Assembly: GCA_016808115.1 (NCBI GenBank)
Contig: JAEQBH010001846.1
Location: 744,001-808,000 of the forward strand
Source: Tetrastigma voinierianum
Lineage: Eukaryota > Streptophyta > Magnoliopsida > Vitales > Vitaceae
DNA: 64,000 nucleotides
Direction of reading: 5' to 3'
Shown here: piece by piece, positions 55,483-64,000 of the stretch
Numbering within the stretch: position 1 is the first letter of the stretch
Layout of the letters: every line of letters starts with the position of its first letter
Notes under the pieces: model-generated
Database searches by the model: none
What the model was told of the DNA's origin: nothing
What the model saw: the letters and a program-made list of their open reading frames with translations, nothing else
Position numbers and translations under genes: made by a program

Positions 55483-57562
55483 CAGGGCACTCCGAGAAAA
55501 TTTCAATTTTCTCAAAAGGGCAAATGGTCATTCAAACTAAAATTTTTAGGATCTCTTGATCGATTTAAACGGATTGTGCCGCAAATTCCTCTCACAAATC
55601 TAGTGACCCGTAAAAATTCGTTGAATTATGAGATAATGTAATATTTTACGAATTTCAGCCGATAAATCAGCTACCGATTTTCGCGCGAGATTTTTGGCGA
55701 AAATCTCTAAGTTAGAAGTGGTTTGATTTAAGTTCATTTACAATAAAGTGAACTGAAAATAACAAAATTTTCGATTTAAACGACCCGAATTTATAATATG
55801 AGCCTCAGATTTAAATAATAATAATAATATAATAATAATAATAAAATAAATATAAAACAAAATAAAAGGAAAGTCAAAGAGAAGGAGGGTAATTTTTTTC
55901 AAGAAGAGACATAAAGCTGAGAGGAGAATTCCAAATTTTTTATTTCTTCGGGCTTTTCTAGGATCTAATAAAATCTGACGCAGGTTTTCGTCTGGATTAG
56001 CTTGAGCTCGATCTACGCGGCTAAGAGCCTACGCGTGGACACCCAAAAAGCTGAAGTTTCACAAACTCCGTGAGGCAGGGTTTTATCATACTGGGTTACA
56101 CTTGTTTAAGTGTTTTGTGATGTTTCGGTTGGTTTGAGGCCTTGAACGACCATTTGATCGGTCCCAAAACTTGAGACCTAATTGTTGGAATTTTTGAAGC
56201 CCATTTGGACAAATCACACTGTGTCAGTCGTTGGTGTTTGTTTCATAATTTATGAAATAAATTATGTGTTGGTACGTATGAAGCCGGAAATGGTCATGGA
56301 TTTCGGGTTTATAAAGTGAAACCGATGATTGGGTGATTGGTCGTGAACAGTAACCTGAGGGTTTTACTGTTCATGTGAATAGTGATGTGAATAGTGTTCA
56401 CAAGATATTTTGTGAGAATATGTGTTTGGTCTAGTAATTCAAATTGAATTGCTCGTATTTGTTAATTAGCCCATGTGAGCTAATTTTTGATGAAATGAAT
56501 GACATGAGTTGAGTGGAAATAGATAGGTTAATGCATAAGCTTGATGTGTTAACATGATTTGCTCAATTATATGGAATATAATTGTGTGTATAGGCCATTG
56601 GAGATAAAATTGTGATTTGCTCAATTCTATGGAATATAATTGTGAGTATATGCCATTGGAGATGAAATTGTGAATTGCTCAAGTGAGCTAATTTGGATGT
56701 TGTTTGATCCATATTGTTGAATTATATGTGGTGTGAGTGTAAATTTGAGAATGTTGCATATTGATATATATTTGCATGTGGTATTTGAAATGGCATAATG
56801 CATTTCCTTATATGTACCGGTAATCCTAGAAATTAGGTGTGTGTAAAAGGACATGAAAAGGGAAAATAAAAACGAACATGGTTGCGAAGGAATTTTACAG
56901 ATTATTTTTCTAGAACGGGTTGGGAGATCTGCTCAATAGGATCATTCTGATGAGGACCATAACTGCTTCGGGAAGTTCTCCAACACATTCGCCTGAGGGT
57001 GTCCCATATTTTTACCGACATCAAGTCAGTAGTGTATTTCAAGAACAACAAGTTTTGTTTTGAAATGATATTTTTCACATGGCTTAGGCAAGTGAGGGAG
57101 CTCAAGAGAACTCGAGACATGGAATGAGCATTTAGACACTAAGCAGGATCACGATTACTTGAGTGTGTGTTTAAATTGAGCATTGCATATGCACTTAGGT
57201 GGGGAGTAACCCATTTGTGGTGATTCCAATTATCAAGCATTACCACCTTGTCGAGGGAATATATTATTTCAGTGGCCAGGAGAGACGAGGAGACTCGCCA
57301 TCTTAGAAGCCGATTTTGAAGAAAGCCGGTTGTATTTTGGTGATTTGGGATAATATGTATTAGAATTTACAATTTTAATATGTATTTGTATTAAGAGTAA
57401 TGTATAACTCTTGAACTATTGAAATATAGTTGAGATATTTATTTTGTAAGTATTGGTTTATGGGCTAAAGAGGCTATTTTTACTCAGGTATGAGTCTCGT
57501 GATACGAGACGTATAGGCCTTCCAGGCGACGGCTGTCAACTGACCCTGCCTTGGGGGCCACA
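55483..57562 (+). mobile_element. Solo gypsy-type LTR (LTR D)
   Basis: 2080 bp, starting cagggcactccgag (decayed tgtaagacccgag) and ending ttgggggccaca. It is flanked by perfect ATTAT (55478-55482 and 57563-57567). It shares the gcccaaaacttgagacc, aagcttgatgtgttaacatg and tgcatttacttgagtg lines with E. No internal sequence. Confidence 0.9.
56555..56690. repeat. 58-bp tandem duplication shared by LTRs D and E
   Basis: Two units start tgatttgctcaatt(a/c)tatgg at 56555 and 56613, with a partial third at 56671. LTR E has the same at 59486, 59544 and 59601. LTR B has one unit and LTR A none, so the duplication marks a D/E subfamily. Confidence 0.85.
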
Positions 57563-57567
57563 ATTAT

Positions 57568-58364
57568 ATCGTAAACCTAGGTTTATAAATACCTAGAGCT
57601 TAGTGTTTATAAGTTGTGCATACGATTACCTAGGGCTTCGGGATTCAATAAGGTGTGAAGCTCGATGTAGGTTAGGTATGTGGACACTAGACAATCACTG
57701 ACGTGATTAGAAACACTACATGCACCGTGGTTTTATGTGATTGTGTGATTGTTGTGGATCGATGTGAATGGTGTGCATAACATTAATTATTATGAATTGT
57801 GATCAAATTGTATGCTTGGTGAATAGCATAGGAAAAAACGTTGAACACTAGGGTCGAGAAATATAACCTTAGGTGTTCGAGAATTTCAAAATAGTCCGCA
57901 CTAAATTGAAAATGAATAAAATAAATTTTAATAAATTTATTTAGTTTATTGGAAATGAAAAATATATATATATATATGTATATTTTGGGTGGTTTTCCAG
58001 TGGGAATGAAAGAAGAAAAAAAAAAAAATTTGTTTTGGTTGTTTTTCCAGTAGTTGGGATGAGAAAAAAAATGAAAAATGATAAAATTCTTCCTAGGACG
58101 TAGGGTGAGAGTCGGGTCGATATCAGATCGTGGGTCAGGATCTCAAAAGGATTCGTCATGGTGGACCTTAGGGAGGTAGACATATTTGGGTGTTGATGTC
58201 ACCTTGACACGGGATGAGTTGACGTACCATCGAAGTTGTCAGCACTGAGACCTTAGCCTGGTTGCCACTCACACCTGGCCTTAGACTCGCGAGGCTACAT
58301 ATGCATGTGGTCGGGATGCTGTGATGCGTGGAATTCGACCTAAATTCTTTTAAGGAGGGGAGAA
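57568..58364 (+). other. Residual interior and polypurine tract before LTR E
   Basis: Non-coding, with a short TA run at 57961-57977. It ends in the purine tract aaggaggggagaa (58352-58364) abutting LTR E. This marks E as a 3' LTR whose internal region and 5' LTR are largely missing. Confidence 0.65.
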
Positions 58365-60511
58365 TGTAAGACCCGAGAAAATTCCAATTTTCTTAAAAAG
58401 GGCAAAATAGTCACTTCGGTAAAAATCCAAAATTTCTAGATCCTCATGACCTAAAAATATCATGTCGTTAAATTGCCTCGCTGAATTCGCTGACCCGTAA
58501 AAATTCGTTGAATTCCCCGAGACAATAATATTTACAAATTTCTCGCGATAAATCGCCAAAGGATTCTGTGGGCTAGATTTTTACGAAAAATCTTGGAAGT
58601 TAGAAGTGAGCTTGATTTAAGTTCATTTACAATAAAATGAACCTAAAAGAAATAAAATTTTTCGTGGTAGAAACTAATTCGAATGAGGTAATATGAGCCT
58701 TATATTTAAATAATAATAATAATAATAATATAATAATAATAATAATAATAAAATAAAAAGAAGATAAAAACAAAAATAAAAGGAAAGTCAAAGAGGAGGA
58801 AGGCAATTTTTTGTTGGGCAGAGAGATAGAAAGCGTGGAGAGAGAGAATTTTAAATTTTTTATTTCTTCTCTTCGGGGGGCTTCTTTCTCGTATCTACGA
58901 AAATCTGATCGTGCTCGTCGGATTGAAGGCAAAGCGATCTAATGCGAACAGAGCTACGATGGACACCAAAAAGTTGGAGTTTACAAACCCTATAAGCAGG
59001 GGTTTTTATCCTACTTGAAGTTATACTTTGTTTAAGTGTTTGTGATGTTTCTGGGTTGGTCTGCGTAGCTCAATCCGTCATTTGATTGGTCCCAAAACTT
59101 GAGACCGAATTGTTGGAATTTTTGAAGCTCATTTGGACAGTCCGCGACTGTGTTGGGGCTGTTTTGGGTGTTTGTTTCATAATTTATGAAATAAATTGTG
59201 TGTCAAGTACGATGAATAAAATGGTCATGGATTTCTCGGTTCATAAAGTGAAACCGGCGATCAAGTGATCGCCGTGAAACGTGAACTAAGGTTTTAATCG
59301 CTCATATGGAATAGTGACGAAATAGTGTCTGCAAAATATTTGTGAGAATATGTGTTTGGTCGAGTAATCTCAAATTGAATTGCCTCATTTGTTAATTGTG
59401 CCCATGTGAGCTAATTTTTGATGAAATGAATGGCTTGAGTTGAGTGGAAATAGATAGGTTAATGCATAAGCTTGATGTGTTAACATGATTTGCTTAATTA
59501 TATGGAATATAATTGTGTGTATAGGTCATTGGAGATAAAATTGTGATTTGCTCAATTATATAATATAATTATGAAGATAGCCATTGGAGTATTTAAATTG
59601 TGAATTGCTCAAGTGAGCTAATTTGGATGTTGTTTGATCCATATTGTTGAATTACATGTGGTGTGAGTGCAAATTTGAGAATGTTGCATATTGATATATA
59701 TTTGCATGTGGTATTTGAAATGACATAATGCATTTCATATGTACCGGGGTAACCTAGAAATTAGATGTGTGTGCATGACATGAAAAGGAAATAAAAACGA
59801 ACAATGGTCACAGTCAATTTCACAGGATGATTTTCCGTAGAACGGGGTCGGGGGAGACTAGCCCAACGATCATTTCGATGAGGACCATGACTGCTTTCTG
59901 GAAGTTCTCCAACACATTCGCCAAGGGTAGTCCCATATTTTACCGACACGCTAGAGGGGCCAAGAACAACAAGCTTTGCTTCAAAATGATATTTTTCATA
60001 CATGGCTTAAAGGCGCTGGCTGAGCCTGAGACTCGAGACATGGGAATGCATTTGGGACATTCAAGAGGATCACGCATTTACTTAAGTGTGTGTTTAAATT
60101 CGGAAAGTATCAGAGCACGCACTGTTTTTATAACCCATTTAGTAGTGATTCCACTAATTGGGCATTAGCTCATCCCTGTCGAGGGAATATATTATTTCGT
60201 GCAATGTGGAGCGTGATTTGAGGAGACTACATTTCATCTTGTGAGGCCGATTTTGAAGAAAGCCGGGTTGTGGCTTTGGTGATTTTGGGATAATATGTAT
60301 TAGAATTTTCAATTTTAATATGTATTTGTATTAAGAGTAATGTATAACTCTTGAACTATTGGAATATAGTTGAGATATTTATTTTGTGAGTATTGGTTTG
60401 GCTACAAAAGAGGCTATTTTACTGTAGTATGAGTCTCCCTGTGATACGAGACGTGAGGATTTTTCGCAGAGGTCGACGGTTGTCAACGGACCCCGGTTTT
60501 GGGGCGTCACA
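58365..60511 (+). repeat. Gypsy-type 3' LTR (LTR E)
   Basis: 2147 bp, tgtaagacccgag to ttttggggcgtcaca. Close to LTR D, with the same 58-bp duplication. No target duplication pairs with its ends (gagaa and aatat), consistent with its being the 3' LTR of a truncated element. Confidence 0.85.
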
Positions 60512-62015
60512 AATATAGAAACTCCTAACATTACGTGGAAACCTTAAATAGGAAAAAACTATGGAAAATAAAATGAAATCCACTATTCAAACCGAGTGCA
60601 AGATTGAAGTATTAGGAACACAAATACTACCTAAAAACTTCCCACCTCTCAATACTATAAACCTATAAAGTATAAATATCATAGGTATTTCAAACCTAAT
60701 GGTCTAAACCCTAATAACATCAACAATGACCAGGTCATTTACTAAACCCTAAAAAATTCACCATATCGCATCATGAAACTTCTTTTCAAGTTAAGTTGAA
60801 CAAAATTCTGATCACCTAACTCTATGAACTCCACTTTGATTACCTAACTCCACAAATGAACAAACTCCAATCTTTAACAAAAATCTCAACATTTTCCACG
60901 AAATCCCATAAGGCAAAGATCAACAATAATTGCCAACCAAATTCAAGCAAGGGAATACGAGTACCTTTACCCATCTTCGTAATCCTCACCTTTACTAATG
61001 TACTGTACCCTTTAAATCAAGAATACTTAAAGCAAAACACAATGACTCGCTTTCTTCTTCAAAATATCATTTGATAGATAAAGATGAATATGATGGTTAT
61101 CCAACACAACCTGCATCTTTACCTTCCATAACAAAAATTCGGATCTAATAGTGGAATATCATACTTAATCGTTGTTGTTCTTGAAATCAAACCTAAGGTT
61201 TTGATATGAGTTTGTTAAAAAGCGAGAAACAATAACAGACAACAAGAAATAAAAGATGAGAACAACTAACAGATTTATGTGAAAACCTTAAATAGAGAAA
61301 GAGGAGGAGAAATCATAAAACCCTTAAAATGCCCATAATATCTCAAAAACCTCTCAATTCTCTCGATACCACAAACCCTAAAAAATACATAAAAAATTTG
61401 TAGATATTTGGAAACGAAATAAAGCCAAATACCTAATAAGATCAACAATGGACCATGAGTCCTTAACTAAAATCCTTAAAAGGTCTATAATGCTATAAGG
61501 CGAAACTTTTTGAGTCAAGTCGAACATAATTAAGGTCACCCACTCTAAGAATTTATATAGTATTTTAACTTTATAAAATAATCCTTATATATATAGAGAG
61601 AGAGGGTGAGAGATTTTTTCAATTCGTTGATATGGGCGTAATGTACATTCCACCCTTTCCTTAAATCTATTTTTAATCCTTGATTTAATGAGTGTCCCAA
61701 AATATTGTAAAAGAATATATTTTTCTTCTAGAAAGAATTTAAAATTTCAATGCGCTTGCTCCATTATATTGTAAGAAGAATTAAGATATTAATCAGACAT
61801 ATCATAACACAAATTGCTTGATTTTTCGGGAAATTTTACAATAACCAAAATTTTTATAATACGACACAAGGAGCATGCCATTATATTATAATATAAGAGT
61901 TGAATTGTCTATATTTATAGAATATGTTTATCCCTACCCGAATATTTCTGCTTAATGCTATGCCTATGTTGTTCATATAGCCTTCCTTCCTTGATAGAGT
62001 ATGTAATTATTACGC
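60512..62015. other. Non-coding spacer with a diverged direct duplication
   Basis: Two related segments (about 60525-60830 and 61262-61560) start with tta(c/t)gtg(g/a)aaaacct(t)aaata and run through atcaacaatg and gtcaagt. The preceding word also occurs at 50440-50459. A short ta/ga microsatellite is at 61586-61606. No genes are seen. Confidence 0.55.
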
Positions 62016-62200
62016 TTTGAATCAAGAGCCTTCACTTCCAACAAAAATTATGTGGTGCCTTAAAGACGACAACATCAACTCTCCCTGCAGCGGGAGTGGC
62101 TGAGTGGGCAAAACCACATTGGTGAAACAAGTTGCTCAACAAACTAAATAACACCACTTGTTCACCACACTAGTCTATATTGATGTATCTTTGACTCAAT
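62016..62200 (+). pseudogene. CNL fragment with P-loop
   Basis: FESRAFTSNK at 62016 leads, after a frame change, to IMWCLKDDNIN near 62048. The Walker A reading follows at 62092-62118: GSG, then a TGA codon where glycine is expected, then VGKTT, followed by LVKQVAQQTK. LFTTLVYIDVSLTQL (62156-62200) is the RNBS-A start. This is the NB-ARC entry of a second CNL gene of the same family as the one at 38550. The gene is then cut by LTR F. No coiled-coil region is visible upstream. Confidence 0.85.
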
Positions 62201-64000
62201 TGTAAAACCTGGGTAAATTTGAATTTTTATGAAAATCAGAAACAAGAAATTGTCGATATAAGCATAAATTGTAAACTTAATTTTTTTCTAAACTGATGAC
62301 GAAACGGACCTACCGTTGGATTCATCTCATAAATCAAGGCTACCTAGAAGAAATTTTGTTAAATTTCGAGATAGTTGGATTTTTACGATTTTCGAGACGT
62401 CGGGTGTCTGGTGGACCCCAAAAATAGGATTTTTGAGAAAAAAAATCTCGAAAGTGGAAAATAAATTAATGAAAGTTCATTTAAAATAAATTGAACTTGA
62501 ACCGGGACGAAATAAATTATTTCGGGACATAAACAAACCTGGACCAGTCACAGACACGTGGCGCGATGTGGGCCAAGTCTTTAAGACTTAAGTCAAAGGT
62601 AGAAAATCAGATTGGAGGTGAAAAGGAGTAGATTTTCTGCTGGAAAAATAACCATAGAGAGAGGGAGAGAAAATGAGAAGCCAAAGACTTCTCTCTTCGA
62701 TCAACGAAATTCACACTAATAGGCTCCGCTAAGAACAAAAGTTCATCTACTGACGAGCTACGCGTGGTACCGAAACGCTGAAATTGGCCTAGATTCATTC
62801 GAGGAGTTTGGGAAACAAGGTTTCAAGGTTTAGGAAGTGTCTACGACTTCCTAGAGTTTCCTCTCTACGCCCAAGAGATATGGATTCTTCCTACTTCGTT
62901 TATTTTTCGCCTAAGGGTCGTTTGGTTGTGTTTTCACACTCTAAGGTTGTTTGGTTGGGTTTTCACTATAAGGGGTTGTTTGGTTGTGTTTTTACCCTAA
63001 AGGTCATGGCAAAAATTTTTGGGCTATAGAATATTGCCCTATTTTGCCCTAAGGAAACGCCCAGATTTTGCACTCGATTGATCGAAAATAGGGAATTTCC
63101 ACTATGTCCTTTGAAATTGTAGCTATCAGAACTTGATGTTCTTTTAATCACCCAAATTGACTCCTATAGCCTGCTATGATCCATTTTCCTCGGGATCGCA
63201 CAGCTGCCCCCGTTTTGACCCCATACACCGGGTCCGACTTGGGGACTGATTTTCGGTTGGGAAAAATTGGGAATTTGGACTAGTGTTCTTCATGGAAATT
63301 ATAGATGCATCTGTAAACTTGATATAGGCTTTTGAATCACCCAAATTGGACCTCTATACCTCAAGATATGGTATACTCTAGACTCCACACAGCCGCCTGT
63401 TTTGACCCCACACACGCCCCATTTTGGGACTACTTCGGCTGCAAAAACAAAAAATTTGGACTAGTGTTATTCATGGAAATTATAGCTGCATCTGTAAAAT
63501 TGATGTAGGCTTTTGAATCACCCAAATTGGACCTCTACAGCTCAAGTTATGGTCCATTTCCCGAGACTACTACAACTTAGGTTGTTTAATGGTTTGTGTC
63601 CATATTTTGGGACTATTAGAGGACTAGCTCAACCGAAAATGAAACCATCCTGCGGGTCTATTATGTCTTGTCATGGTGGAATGATTTGTAAGTAATTCTA
63701 TGCCACAATTGGTCTTGAGGATCAAGTTGTCATTACTTGAGTTTGAATGACATGCTTGGGGGTAATTGATTGGAAGTCAATATGTGTGTCCTAATGTATT
63801 GACATGTGATGAGTTTGTGTATGGATAAGGCCATTGCATGGCTTGTTTGTGGGCTATATGTGGACATGTTATGTCATAATTTGGCCTAGAGGATAAAGTA
63901 TGTCATTGCTTGATTGGTGATGACTTGTTGATATTGATACAAAGGCAGTAAATATATCGATATGAAATGTGCGATCGTTTAGAAATTTTACGCCGATTGG
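62201..64000 (+). mobile_element. Gypsy-type LTR truncated by the window end (LTR F)
   Basis: It starts tgtaaaacctgggtaaat directly after NB-ARC sequence; tcaat (62196-62200) would be its left target duplication. It is the family of LTR C. It has three ~180-bp internal units and the uninterrupted counterpart (63865-63869) of the site where the reverse solo LTR entered C. Confidence 0.85.
63092..63600 (+). repeat. ~180-bp tandem units in LTR F
   Basis: Units begin at 63092, 63268 and 63450 at (g/a)(g/a)gaatttgga/c, spaced 176 and 182 bp. Each includes cttgat.taggcttttgaatcaccca and a cctctat..ctcaag.tatggt line. LTR C has two such units. Confidence 0.88.

Noticed and set aside
57941..58183. 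Minus-strand ORF with F/Y-rich runs
   Set aside because: Low-complexity A/T runs in the residual interior before LTR E; no domain.
55483..60511. LTRs D and E as the two LTRs of one short element
   Set aside because: D has its own perfect ATTAT target duplication at both ends, so it is a solo LTR. E has a polypurine tract but no matching duplication.

Overview
The window looks like a heterochromatic, transposon-rich stretch of a eudicot plant nuclear genome. The evidence is Ty1/copia and Athila-type Ty3/gypsy LTR retrotransposons, a CACTA-like DNA-transposon end, plant CC-NBS-LRR (CNL) resistance-gene remnants and a cinnamyl-alcohol-dehydrogenase-like exon fragment. No intact protein-coding gene, tRNA, rRNA or CRISPR array was recognised. 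Almost every coding stretch is broken by frameshifts and stops, partly by decay and perhaps partly by sequence or assembly error. The species cannot be named from the sequence.

Layout. 1-710: non-coding flank with an 81-bp direct duplication. 711-7306: a full-length but dead copia element (copia-1: two LTRs, gag, PR, IN, RT, RNase H, polypurine tract). 7307-8920: AT-rich sequence. 8921-29252: a 20.3-kb Athila-like element (Athila-1) bounded by the 5-bp target duplication CTGAG. A second, 8.6-kb Athila-like element (Athila-2, 18796-27368), which has lost most of pol, is nested inside it. Both carry a third ORF of the 'putative plant transposon protein' kind downstream of pol. 29863 to about 37450: a second copia element (copia-2) with one LTR and a tRNA-Met primer site. 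It lacks RT, RNase H and a 3' LTR, and is split by two solo gypsy-type LTRs (30468-32423 and 33843-35953).

38550 to about 50200 is best read as a CNL resistance pseudogene. It has a coiled-coil/NB-ARC part (38550-39668), then a large insertion that starts with CACTACAAGAAAA and subterminal repeats and encloses a CAD-like exon, then a possible ARC2 scrap (46.5 kb), then LRR exons sharing the same splice-junction design (48075-48494 and 49451-49760). A second CNL fragment holding a P-loop lies at 62016-62200.

50460-60511 is a pile of gypsy-type LTRs: one LTR (C) split by a reverse-oriented solo LTR with a perfect target duplication (51846-54083), a solo LTR (D, 55483-57562), and an LTR (E, 58365-60511) preceded by a polypurine tract. 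A further LTR (F) begins at 62201 inside the second CNL fragment and runs off the end. F is a paralogous empty site for the insertion that split C.

The window therefore records repeated waves of insertion, LTR-LTR recombination and resistance-gene decay. No concerted metabolic or defence operon is present, and nothing seen amounts to a new biological system. The most interesting leads are the modular LRR exons, the CpG-rich array shared by the LTRs and interior of Athila-2, the CAD-like exon inside a CACTA-like block, and the dense solo-LTR record.
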